Shown piece after piece: positions 7,369 to 14,442 of a DNA stretch of 17,609 nucleotides; positions within the stretch are counted from its first letter, which is position 1; the number at the start of each line of letters is the position of its first letter. A program made the translations under genes and the position numbers. The stretch comes from Bacillota bacterium. GTDB taxonomy: Bacteria; Bacillota; GCA-003054495; Carboxydocellales; JAJZTU01. The notes under the pieces are model-generated. The model was not told the origin of the DNA. It did no database searches and saw only the letters and a program-made list of their open reading frames with translations. The stretch spans positions 1-17,609 of the forward strand of contig JAJZTU010000036.1 in the NCBI GenBank assembly GCA_021848765.1, read 5' to 3'.

Positions 7369-7829
7369 TGGACCTTCCCTCCAACCGTATTTAGATAGAT
7401 GGTTTTCATCTCGTCAGGACTCAAACCCTGAGCCCGTCTTTCATAGGCTATACGTCCTTTGACAACAATAAGAACCCGGTCGCTTAAATCCAAGCCCTGC
7501 TCAAAGTTGTGAGTAATCATGAAGATTGTACGGTCCTTTGTATTAAGGTTGCCCAGAACACCATTAAGGATTTCAATGGCCTGGTGATCGAGCCCGGTTA
7601 ACTCAAATATTAGGGAAGGTTTAATGCGATCATAGCGAACACTGCTGCCTACCACCTTGCCTTCCATTTGAATAAATTTATCACTATTGCTTTGGTAATT
7701 AGCCAGGGCCTCTTCAATGGTTAAATACATCCCCATTCCCCCGCTGGCTTTAAATCCTTGGGCAAAGAGCAATCCAATCACTAGAATTACCGTACCTAAG
7801 GCGATCCCCATCTTCAACTTCTTATTCAT
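7365..7829 (-). CDS. Chimeric ccmE'-'ccmA remnant (CcmE N-terminus fused to CcmA C-terminus)
   Basis: The open frame of 154 codons joins two unrelated proteins. Residues 1-77 are the front of CcmE: a membrane anchor (about 7-25), YLTIEEALANYQSNSDKFIQ, then GKVVGSSVRYDRIKPSLIFE. From about residue 78 it is the back of an ABC ATPase of the CcmA type: the D-loop TGLD, then ITHNFEQGLDLSDRVLIV with the switch histidine (H107). Missing are the CcmE haem-binding end and CcmA Walker A, Q-loop, signature and Walker B. The join is near 7590-7600, apparently an in-frame deletion of roughly 600 bases, estimated from family lengths. A ribosome site (GGGAG) precedes the ATG. The gene overlaps ccmI by 8 bases and ccmB by 4, so the original order ccmI-ccmE-ccmA-ccmB is plain. 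It cannot hydrolyse ATP; assembly error is the main alternative. Confidence 0.85.
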   Translation of the reverse strand: MNKKLKMGIALGTVILVIGLLFAQGFKASGGMGMYLTIEEALANYQSNSDKFIQMEGKVVGSSVRYDRIKPSLIFELTGLDHQAIEILNGVLGNLNTKDRTIFMITHNFEQGLDLSDRVLIVVKGRIAYERRAQGLSPDEMKTIYLNTVGGKVQ

Positions 7830-8166
7830 GGTCTAACTCCCTGGGCTTCCCCCTATCTTCAGACCTTTTACCCTTACTCAGTACTTTTTCTAGCTCTGCT
7901 TCAAGTTGCTCCTCTTCTTGATCAAGAATTACCAAGGCCTGCCTTTGATAGCCCGCCTTAAGTTCCTGGTACTCTTCGTCATTGAGCTTATTCATTTGGT
8001 AATCAAACTCAATTTCCCCGAGAGCCGAAAATAGTATTTCTTTGTTATTTACTTCAGCCTCCTGCCCTTCAAATACATAGTTCTTCTGCCGGTTCCGGGC
8101 CATTAATGGATACCCAACTAAAGCCGCCGCTACTAACACCATCAGCAGGTTTATTACTATTGCCAT
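7822..8166 (-). CDS. ccmI: Short CcmI-like cytochrome c maturation protein
   Basis: The product has 114 residues. The ATG at 8166 follows a GGGGGG-AAAG ribosome site; a longer frame reaching 8349 only overlaps ccmH and is rejected. An N-terminal membrane segment (about 3-23) is followed by a charged, helical region with LFSALGEIEFDYQMNKLNDE and EEYQELKAGYQRQAL, the pattern of the CcmI N-terminal domain. Full CcmI proteins carry a large TPR domain that holds apocytochrome; it is absent, so this is the short form. Very acidic/basic C-terminus (about 85-114). It sits between ccmH and the ccmE-ccmA chimera and would belong to the CcmF/H/I haem ligation complex. Confidence 0.75.
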   Translation of the reverse strand: MAIVINLLMVLVAAALVGYPLMARNRQKNYVFEGQEAEVNNKEILFSALGEIEFDYQMNKLNDEEYQELKAGYQRQALVILDQEEEQLEAELEKVLSKGKRSEDRGKPRELDHE

Positions 8167-8177
8167 AACTTTCCCCC

Positions 8178-8645
8178 CTACAGGTACTTGCGAATTTCTT
8201 CCTTCAGACGCTCTTCGTCTTCTGAATCGATGATAAGGCTGGTTGAATTCACAGTAAGTCTTCGTCCCGAGTGGTTTCTTGCCCATTTTGTTACCGCATA
8301 ATAGACTAAAACGGTCCCCCCAATGGTGGCAACAACTGGCATTACCCAAGCCATTAAGTTAAAACCTTTTTTTGCGGGAACGGCCAGGATTATATCGCCA
8401 TATTGGGCTACATACCCGGCAATGATTTGTTCTTTGGTTTGTCCGGCGGCTAATTTCTGCTGAATATCCTGCCGGATCTGTTCGGCCGTACTGTCGTTGC
8501 AGGCGGCCACTGTCATCCTCTCGTCCAGACAAGCCGGGCAGATGAGACTGGCCTGAACATCGTTATATAGGGCTGCCCAGGCCTGCCCCGGCGAGATAAG
8601 AAATGTTAAAGTGAATACCAATATGGTTGTACGAACAGCTTTCAT
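8178..8645 (-). CDS. ccmH: CcmH thiol-reducing subunit of cytochrome c haem lyase
   Basis: The product has 155 residues. An N-terminal signal peptide ends near AWA (about residue 24); the exported part carries the thiol motif CPAC in ASLICPACLDERMTVAACND, matching the LRCPxC signature of the CcmH/CycL/Ccl2 family. One membrane segment follows (about 100-120), then a short charged tail. CcmH keeps the CXXCH cysteines of apocytochrome reduced for haem attachment. The ATG at 8645 has GGAAGGAG 9 bases upstream; TTG at 8654 touches that site. An additional Cys lies shortly after the motif. The gene begins 5 bases after the ccmF stop. Confidence 0.9.
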   Translation of the reverse strand: MKAVRTTILVFTLTFLISPGQAWAALYNDVQASLICPACLDERMTVAACNDSTAEQIRQDIQQKLAAGQTKEQIIAGYVAQYGDIILAVPAKKGFNLMAWVMPVVATIGGTVLVYYAVTKWARNHSGRRLTVNSTSLIIDSEDEERLKEEIRKYL

Positions 8646-8650
8646 ATCCC

Positions 8651-10615
8651 TCAACTCCTTCCCAGGTACTTGGTACCAACTCCACTACCTTTACCTGGCC
8701 ACAGGGCAAAAATAGTCCCGAAAATCAGCACATAACCTCCGGTCCATAACCACTTCACTAAAGGATTGATATTAACCTTGAAAGTTGCTGATTGATCCTG
8801 TTCCCAGCCTGCTATAACCAGGTAAAAGTCCTCCAGCCAGCTACTGTTAATCGCAGGTTCAGTTGAAGGTTGTTCTGTTGTGGGATAGAACACTTTTTCC
8901 GGGCGGATTTGGAAGGTAGATTGACCATTTTTACTTACATTAACATCAGCAAAAACAATTGTAGTGTTCCGTTTAGTTGTTTGTTGCAGTCCATTATAAG
9001 AAAAAGAGTATCCTGCTACCTGTGCCGACTGGCCCGGTTTGAGTGTTGTGGTAACTTCCTGGTTATAGATGTTAGAACCGGCAATTCCCACTATCATCAT
9101 TACAATGCCTAAATGGATAATGTATCCCCCGTACCTTCGCCGGTTACGGGTAAGTAAGCGCACCATGCTTAATCCCCAACTCTCCCCAGTTAATTTCCGG
9201 CGGACCACAACCCCCTTAAAAACATCCTGCAAGATTGCTGCTGTAACAAAAAGGCAGATAGAAAAGGCTACTACCGCATAGGGTTTAGTTATACCGGCTA
9301 GAACAAGGATTACTGCGGTCACTAGGGCTGAGGCTACCGGGAAGACAAAGTTACCAAGGAGATTCTTTATAGTAGCCTTGCGCCAAGCTATTAACGGGCA
9401 GATGCCCATCAGAAGCACAAAGGCCAAACCTAATGGTGCATTAACGGAATTAAAGAAGGGCGCTCCCACCGTTACTTTTTTTCCGGTGAAAGCCTCAGAA
9501 ACAATGGGGAATACCGTACCCCAAAAAACAGTAAAGGCTGAACCCACTAAAAGCAGGTTATTTAATAAAAAGCTGCTTTCCTTGGAAATAATCCCCTCAA
9601 ACTCATTACCTTGATTAAGCAGTTTAAGGCGATCTGCCACCAGGTAAAGTGAACCGGTTATAACCAAAGTGGTAAAGACTAAGAAAAACATACCCAGACT
9701 GGAGTCCCCAAAGGCATGAACCGAAGCGACAACTCCACTGCGGACCAGGAAGGTACCAAACAGGGTTAAACCAAAAGTAATGATAATCAGGAGCATATTC
9801 CAAATCTTTAACATATTTTTACGTTCCTGTATCATGACTGAATGGAGAAAAGCTGAACCGGTCAGCCACGGCATCAGGGAGGCATTTTCCACCGGGTCCC
9901 AGGCCCAGTAACCACCCCAACCAAGTTCAACGTAGGCCCACTGGGCGCCGAAAAGGTTGCCCAGACTTAAAAAGAGCCAGGAAATTATCGTCCACTTCCG
10001 GGTAAATTTAATCCAGCGATCATCAACTTGCCGGGTGATAAGGGCAGCGATGGCAAAGGCAAAAGGGACGGTAAAACCGACATAGCCCAGGTACAAGGTA
10101 AGTGGATGGAAGACCATCCCCGGATTTTGCAGCATCGGGTTGAGGCCATTCCCCTCCGGCAGCGGTCCTGGAAGTTTGGCAAACGGGTTAGAATTATATG
10201 CTAAAAGGAATAAAAAGAAAATACTGACCACCATCATCACCGAACCGGCATAGGGCATCAGGTCCCGGTTCTTTTTTCCGGTAACTGCAATGGCGGCAAT
10301 CAGTGTTAACACCCAGACCCATAGCAAAAGGGAGCCGTTATTTCCGGCCCATAAGGCGGAAAACTTATAAAATACAGGTAAATCCGTACTGGTATACATA
10401 GCGACATATTCAATTGAAAAATCACTGCTCATTAAGAGATAAATTAAGCTTAACCCTGCTACGGAAGTGAACAGCGCTGCCCCGAGAACCCCGCCGGTAG
10501 CGCTGGCCAGGAAGTCCTGGCGATTTAGTTTTAATCCAAGGATATAACTTGTTAAAGCATATGCGCTCATAACTAAGGCCAAGATTAGAGCAAAATATCC
10601 TATATCCGCCATCAT
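8651..10615 (-). CDS. ccmF: Cytochrome c haem lyase CcmF
   Basis: The product has 654 residues with many membrane segments, the usual length for CcmF, which joins haem to apocytochrome c at the outer face of the membrane. The WWD region is seen as WAYVELGWGGYWAWDPVENA (about 227-246), followed by LMPWLTGSAFLHS. Histidines expected to bind haem include H170 (GMVFHPL), H258 and one in VVASVHAFGD. The last 170 residues hold an exported domain followed by a final membrane helix. AGGGGGAG lies just before two adjacent ATGs; 10615 is given, 10612 is equally possible. It lies between the CcmE-like gene and ccmH with short gaps. Confidence 0.94.
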   Translation of the reverse strand: MMADIGYFALILALVMSAYALTSYILGLKLNRQDFLASATGGVLGAALFTSVAGLSLIYLLMSSDFSIEYVAMYTSTDLPVFYKFSALWAGNNGSLLLWVWVLTLIAAIAVTGKKNRDLMPYAGSVMMVVSIFFLFLLAYNSNPFAKLPGPLPEGNGLNPMLQNPGMVFHPLTLYLGYVGFTVPFAFAIAALITRQVDDRWIKFTRKWTIISWLFLSLGNLFGAQWAYVELGWGGYWAWDPVENASLMPWLTGSAFLHSVMIQERKNMLKIWNMLLIIITFGLTLFGTFLVRSGVVASVHAFGDSSLGMFFLVFTTLVITGSLYLVADRLKLLNQGNEFEGIISKESSFLLNNLLLVGSAFTVFWGTVFPIVSEAFTGKKVTVGAPFFNSVNAPLGLAFVLLMGICPLIAWRKATIKNLLGNFVFPVASALVTAVILVLAGITKPYAVVAFSICLFVTAAILQDVFKGVVVRRKLTGESWGLSMVRLLTRNRRRYGGYIIHLGIVMMIVGIAGSNIYNQEVTTTLKPGQSAQVAGYSFSYNGLQQTTKRNTTIVFADVNVSKNGQSTFQIRPEKVFYPTTEQPSTEPAINSSWLEDFYLVIAGWEQDQSATFKVNINPLVKWLWTGGYVLIFGTIFALWPGKGSGVGTKYLGRS

Positions 10616-10623
10616 TTCTCCCC

Positions 10624-11007
10624 CTATCTCTCGTAATGATCTTGCTTGCTGCTAGCTGTCCAAATGTGTTCCGCTAAAAACACTTGTTCTACTGTAAATT
10701 TACCCTCTATATTCACCTTCACTCCACCGGTTAGCCCCTTAGGAGCAATACCTGTATATATCACTTTTAGTTCTTTACCTGATTCTGACTTAACCCGGAA
10801 ATGTAATGTACCGTCCTTGGAGTCATGGTAGAGGCTATTCCCGTCCACAGTTCCCCTTACCACCAACTTTCTTACTTCAAGATTACGAGTTTCTAGGACT
10901 TCATCTACTGAAACCCGTTCGCTCCGGGTAAGGTTAACCCAATTTCCTGATTTTCCGAAAACCATCACTACAATGATTACAGCCAACCCAAGAAGCGATA
11001 AGAGCAT
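10624..11007 (-). CDS. CcmE-like OB-fold protein lacking the canonical haem-binding motif
   Basis: The product has 127 residues: an N-terminal membrane anchor (about 1-18) and an exported beta domain with KLVVRGTVDG, TLHFRVKSESGKELKVIYTG, GIAPKGLTGGVKVNIEGKF and TVEQVFLAEHIW, the CcmE fold pattern. Canonical CcmE binds haem covalently through His in HxxxY (or Cys in CxxxY). Here the end reads LAEHIWTASSKQDHYER: H114 has no Tyr four residues on, there is no Cys, and H124 is directly followed by Tyr. Function as a haem chaperone is therefore doubtful. The ATG at 11007 has GAGGGA close by; an upstream in-frame CTG at 11034 behind AGGAGGGG is an alternative start. Eight bases separate it from ccmF. 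Confidence 0.75.
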   Translation of the reverse strand: MLLSLLGLAVIIVVMVFGKSGNWVNLTRSERVSVDEVLETRNLEVRKLVVRGTVDGNSLYHDSKDGTLHFRVKSESGKELKVIYTGIAPKGLTGGVKVNIEGKFTVEQVFLAEHIWTASSKQDHYER

Positions 11008-11054
11008 TAATCCCTCTATCCACCGATTGACCAGGGGTCTCCCCTCCTAATCCG

Positions 11055-12005
11055 TTAATTGTAGTCTTCTTCAATCTCCATTAGTAGTTCATGGTAGGTT
11101 TCTTCACTGATTTCCCCGTTCAAAAGTTTTTGACGAAGCTTGCGTTTTTCTTTGGCTAATTTGCTGTCACGAGTTTCTTCCCGGTTGTTTTGGACTACCC
11201 GCCGGTTAACAGCTTCTCTTGCCATTTCCCGGTTGCCAAAAGTTTTTACTACAATGATTGCAATAATAACTCCTAATACTACCAATGGAATAATTATCAC
11301 CGCACTGCTAAATTGACCCCCACTTGCCTGACCAGATTGACCGGTTAACCCGGAAACTCCAGGTTTCTGAATGGATGGGTTGGGATCTTCTTTTGTGTAA
11401 GCAATCTTTAAGTCTACCCTATCACCGTTCTTTAAGTTAGCGGAATTAAGGCCATAGACCTGAAAACCCTGGTTGTCCTGACCTAACAACTGCCCTACCG
11501 GCTCCATTTTAAAGTTAGTAGCTTTCAAAGGCTGGTATACGTTAATCCTGGCCTGGTCCACTGGCAATGTTGCTCTAAATTGATAGGTAAAAGCCTTATT
11601 TCCGGAACCCGGTAAAGGATTATAATAATACTCCAGATGGATAGGGTAGCTGGCATTAGGCTGGATCGCCTGGGACGGTTTCCAGAAAAACTCAGCATAA
11701 TCCCCTTTGTCTTCAACTCTGACCGCCAGGTGATTATCGTTAGTTGTCGCGGTTTCCTTGACAATATTGCTAGTCGTGCCCTTAGGGGCCGGGAAGCGTA
11801 CCTCCCCATTATATGGCTGGCCTGATGTATTCACATAGTTAATTGAGTAAAGGATCAAAACTTCAGAGGTATCATACTCCGGCATCACACTAATGTCCAA
11901 AGTTGAAATTTTAAAGGGACCGCTGTTTTCAGCGTAAACAGGTGTGGTGTAAGCAAGCACTAAACCTAATAGTATTGCCAGAACCTTAATGACTTTTTTG
12001 TTCAT
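11055..12005 (-). CDS. Unknown exported protein anchored by one helix, first gene of ccm operon
   Basis: I do not recognise a named family for the main part. The product has 316 residues: signal peptide (1-25, ending PVYA), an exported domain of about 185 residues rich in beta-type pattern (LDISVMPEYDTSEVLILYSI, AEFFWKPSQAIQPNASYPIH), a Gly/Ser/Gln linker, one membrane helix (about 236-255), and a basic cytoplasmic tail ending KLRQKLLNGEISEETYHELL, which resembles the SHOCT-type short C-terminal domain. GGAGGT six bases before the ATG supports the start. It is the first gene of the leftward operon, 47 bases ahead of the CcmE-like gene, so it may be an accessory factor of cytochrome c maturation, for example handling apocytochrome or haem. 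That role is inferred from position only. Confidence 0.7.
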   Translation of the reverse strand: MNKKVIKVLAILLGLVLAYTTPVYAENSGPFKISTLDISVMPEYDTSEVLILYSINYVNTSGQPYNGEVRFPAPKGTTSNIVKETATTNDNHLAVRVEDKGDYAEFFWKPSQAIQPNASYPIHLEYYYNPLPGSGNKAFTYQFRATLPVDQARINVYQPLKATNFKMEPVGQLLGQDNQGFQVYGLNSANLKNGDRVDLKIAYTKEDPNPSIQKPGVSGLTGQSGQASGGQFSSAVIIIPLVVLGVIIAIIVVKTFGNREMAREAVNRRVVQNNREETRDSKLAKEKRKLRQKLLNGEISEETYHELLMEIEEDYN

Positions 12006-12040
12006 TAGTCAACCTCCATTTTGTTTTACATTGCATCCAA

Positions 12041-12063
12041 ATTATAGGTTGAATTTGTGTCAA
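12041..12063 (-). promoter_or_regulatory. Candidate promoter/operator of the ccm operon
   Basis: On the minus strand a perfect -10 hexamer TATAAT (12041-12046) lies 36 bases ahead of the first ATG. TTGACA (12058-12063) is also present but only 11 bases away, too close for a normal -35. It forms part of a dyad, TTGA-N7-TCAA (12049-12063), which could bind a regulator; the FNR/CRP half-site is similar but is normally spaced N6. Activity and regulator are inferred. Confidence 0.4.
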
Positions 12064-12106
12064 ACTGATGGCAAGAACAAGGCAAAATTGTAATTTTAAA
12101 AAATTA

Positions 12107-12126
12107 AAGCGCCGTTACTGGCGCTT
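12107..12126 (-). terminator. Rho-independent terminator after the ynfA pair
   Basis: Arms AAGCGCC and GGCGCTT form a 7-base-pair stem with a 6-base loop. On the minus strand the stem is followed at once by TAATTTTTTAAAATT, a clear T-rich tract. It lies 63 bases after the last ynfA stop and upstream of the ccm promoter candidate, so it separates the two transcription units. Confidence 0.85.
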
Positions 12127-12189
12127 CGCTTAATGCAGAAATTATAACCGGTAGGTTAACATATTCAATGGCTTTGTTGAATCCAAACT

Positions 12190-12513
12190 TTATCTCGGCA
12201 TCCATATAATAATGGCCGCACCAATTAAAGCAACCAAACCACCTAACCAATCGAAGAGATCAGGTTTTTTTCTATCTACACCCCACCCCCAAAATAGTGA
12301 AAGAACTATAAATATACCACCATAGGCGGCATATACCCTACCAAATTGAGGATACACCTGAAGAGTAGGGATAATTCCATATAATGCAAGAACTAATGCA
12401 CCGGCTATCCCAAGAATAACACTCTTTTTCTCGCGTAGATAAAGCCAAACTAAATATCCACCACCGATTTCCGCTAAACCGGCTAGTAGAAAAAGAACTG
12501 CTGATTTTAACAT
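12190..12513 (-). CDS. ynfA: YnfA/UPF0060 family small membrane protein (second copy)
   Basis: The product has 107 residues and about four membrane helices. Family wording is clear: LLAGLAEIGGGYLVW near the N-terminus, LYGIIPTLQ, FGRVYAAYGGIFI and KKPDLFDWLGGLVALIGAAI near the end. YnfA/UPF0060 proteins are related to small multidrug-resistance transporters and are thought to export small cations or toxic compounds; the substrate here is unknown. The ATG overlaps the stop of the preceding copy by seven bases (ATGTTAA), so the two are translated together, and a heterodimer, as in paired SMR pumps, is possible. A terminator follows. Confidence 0.9.
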   Translation of the reverse strand: MLKSAVLFLLAGLAEIGGGYLVWLYLREKKSVILGIAGALVLALYGIIPTLQVYPQFGRVYAAYGGIFIVLSLFWGWGVDRKKPDLFDWLGGLVALIGAAIIIWMPR

Positions 12514-12875
12514 TCTGATTCACCTTCTCTTTCTGTTTCTTTTCGGGGGACCCATAATATGATTACCATTCCGATTAATGCTATAAAGGTCCCCAGCCAA
12601 TCATAGAAATCTGGTTTAATTCCGTCAATCCACCAACCCCACAAAATAGACATAATAACAAAGACGCCTCCATAAGCCGCATAAATTCGCCCAAAATTAG
12701 GGAATTGCTGAAGTGTCGGAATCACTCCGTACAAAATTAGTATGAGACCACCCAACGAACCCCATATTATGCTTGCTCCATCTTTTAACCATATCCATAC
12801 AAAGTATCCCCCGCCAATTTCAGCAAGTCCGGCTAGGAAAAAAAGTAAACTGGATTTTATTATTCTAGAAAACAA
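12507..12875 (-). CDS. ynfA: YnfA/UPF0060 family small membrane protein (first copy)
   Basis: This 122-residue membrane protein is a diverged copy of the gene that follows it: LAGLAEIGGGYFVW, LYGVIPTLQQ, FGRIYAAYGGVFVI, KPDFYDWLGTFIALIG. It differs in a longer C-terminal tail (KETEREGESEC) that overlaps the next start. The TTG at 12875 is chosen because AAAGGA stands 9 bases upstream; another TTG at 12896 has no ribosome site. The start lies within the end of a small overlapping ORF (12865-12954) with a strong ribosome site, which may couple its translation. Tandem, overlapping, diverged copies suggest a two-subunit transporter. Confidence 0.85.
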   Translation of the reverse strand: MFSRIIKSSLLFFLAGLAEIGGGYFVWIWLKDGASIIWGSLGGLILILYGVIPTLQQFPNFGRIYAAYGGVFVIMSILWGWWIDGIKPDFYDWLGTFIALIGMVIILWVPRKETEREGESEC

Positions 12876-12954
12876 CTTTACACATCCTTTCTGCAATTAG
12901 TATATTATAAAAAAGGCTCAAGGTATCATATAACCTGGGGAACCATTTACCCAT
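12865..12954 (-). CDS. Small ORF before the ynfA pair (leader peptide or methyltransferase relic)
   Basis: GGAGGT lies 8 bases ahead of ATG 12954, a better ribosome site than that of the ynfA gene. The 29-codon product starts MGKWFPRLYDTL and ends with a TAG inside the ynfA start region. The opening resembles the N-terminus of some class I SAM-dependent methyltransferases (KWF...YD), after which similarity stops, so it may be a broken remnant. Or it could be a coupling leader for the pump genes. Whether it is translated is unknown. Confidence 0.35.
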   Translation of the reverse strand: MGKWFPRLYDTLSLFYNILIAERMCKVVF

Positions 12955-13020
12955 AGCCCTTCACCTCCAATATTTACAAATTTCCTTTTCCCTTTTAAAG
13001 ACCTATTCCTTATGGACGAT

Positions 13021-14442
13021 TTACACCTCATTTGTAACTATCGGTAGAGTAAAACCAAATACGGCACCTTCCCCATGTTCACTTTCCACTGTTACCCGGC
13101 CACCATGTTTCTTAATAATCTCCTGAACAATGGCCAAACCTAGTCCAGTACCACCCATACCTCTACTGCGGGCTTTATCAACTCTGTAAAAGCGTTCCCA
13201 TACCCGGGGAAGTTCCTCTCTTGAAATACCGGGTCCATTATCAGCAATCTCCACAAGGATTTCATCAGTAAGCAGCCGGGCAGAAATCAAGATTTTCTCT
13301 CCTTTTGGTGAGTAGCGGATAGCGTTTTGTAACAGGTTATGCACCACTTGTTCAATCCGGTCTTCATCTCCAAAGCAGTAGAGAAGGTCCTTTGGAATAA
13401 CAGTCCTGATAGTAATGTTCTTTTCATCCAGTTGCGGTTTTAAGCTTGCGGTAGCCCGGTTAATAACCGTCGTAATGGGAAACGCCTCCATATCGAAATA
13501 TACCACTTGAGCATCAAACCTTGATAAATCCAGGAGTTCATTAACCAGCTTGCTTAACCTATAGGTTTCCTTCTGGATAATAGACAGGTATTTGGCCTTT
13601 TCCTGTTCATCTCCCTTATTTTTCCCCTCAATAAGAGCATCCATAAAACCTTGAATTGAAGTTAGAGGGCTGCGTAATTCATGGGAAACATTGGCTACGA
13701 ATTCCCTGCGCATCTTCTCATAATCTTCTAATTGCTGAGTCATATAATTAAAGGTCTCACCTAATTGTCCTAACTCATCTCGAGACTTTATCCGAACCCG
13801 GTCTTCAAAGTTACCTTCGGCAATTCTACGGGCAACTTGGCTGACTTCCCGTAGAGGCCTGGTGATATACCGCGAAAGAAATAAGCCCAGTATTACTGAC
13901 AAAATAATGCCCAAGATTGCGGTCCCACTTTGAAGCTCCCTCATTTTTGAGAAAGTATCGTTTATACCGGCCACGGGGGTATAGAGAATTACAGCACCGA
14001 TAAACTTTCCCTGATCGAGGACTGGCGCAGCAGCCCGGATTACGGCTTTCTGAAAAAATTGGGATTGTCCCCTGCGCAAACTGACTTGCCCGGATTTTAG
14101 CTGTTGCAAGTCCCGAGGTTCTAAGACGTTACCTTCACAATGAATATGATCAGCAGATGCGGCCAATACTTTTCCGGAATTGTCAATTACCCAAGCCTCG
14201 GTACCCAGTATGCGATCCGCTCTATTAAGGGAACTAATAACCGGGTGAGGATCTTGTCCACTTATCAGCAAGGGTTTAATAATATCCGCTAAGTCTTGGC
14301 TTTTAACCAAAAGTTCCTTTTCTTTAGTATCCATTAGATAATTTTGGACCAAAAGTAATTGCAGGCCGCCTACAACGGTTATAGTGAAAAAAACCACAAG
14401 GACATAGGTAGCTAATATTTTTATAAAAAGACTAACCCTCAT
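13021..14442 (-). CDS. Membrane sensor histidine kinase (HAMP, HisKA, HATPase)
   Basis: The product has 473 residues: membrane helix 1 (about 10-32), an exported sensor domain (about 33-170, PAS/Cache-like wording TEAWVIDNSGKVLAAS and FIGAVILYTPVAGI), membrane helix 2 (about 172-192), HAMP (about 193-245), dimerisation/phosphoacceptor domain with FVANVSHELRSPLTSIQGF (H254), and catalytic domain with N-box LLQNAIRYSP, G1 DNGPGIS, F-box ERFYRVDKARSR and G2 GGTGLGLAIV. All catalytic parts are intact. It autophosphorylates H254 and passes phosphate to the response regulator encoded just upstream, which it overlaps by four bases (ATGA). Signal unknown; the metal-related genes nearby make a stress or metal cue possible, by position only. 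Confidence 0.93.
   Translation of the reverse strand: MRVSLFIKILATYVLVVFFTITVVGGLQLLLVQNYLMDTKEKELLVKSQDLADIIKPLLISGQDPHPVISSLNRADRILGTEAWVIDNSGKVLAASADHIHCEGNVLEPRDLQQLKSGQVSLRRGQSQFFQKAVIRAAAPVLDQGKFIGAVILYTPVAGINDTFSKMRELQSGTAILGIILSVILGLFLSRYITRPLREVSQVARRIAEGNFEDRVRIKSRDELGQLGETFNYMTQQLEDYEKMRREFVANVSHELRSPLTSIQGFMDALIEGKNKGDEQEKAKYLSIIQKETYRLSKLVNELLDLSRFDAQVVYFDMEAFPITTVINRATASLKPQLDEKNITIRTVIPKDLLYCFGDEDRIEQVVHNLLQNAIRYSPKGEKILISARLLTDEILVEIADNGPGISREELPRVWERFYRVDKARSRGMGGTGLGLAIVQEIIKKHGGRVTVESEHGEGAVFGFTLPIVTNEV

Noticed and set aside
8167..8349. N-terminal extension of ccmI over ccmH
   Set aside because: The extra 61 residues are the ccmH sequence in another frame; a good ribosome site and a typical CcmI start are at 8166.
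12916..12935. Dyad AGGT-N8-ACCT with a nearby TATAAT as a ynfA promoter
   Set aside because: No acceptable -35 at 16-18 bases, arms of only four bases, and it lies within the small ORF 12865-12954; could be chance.
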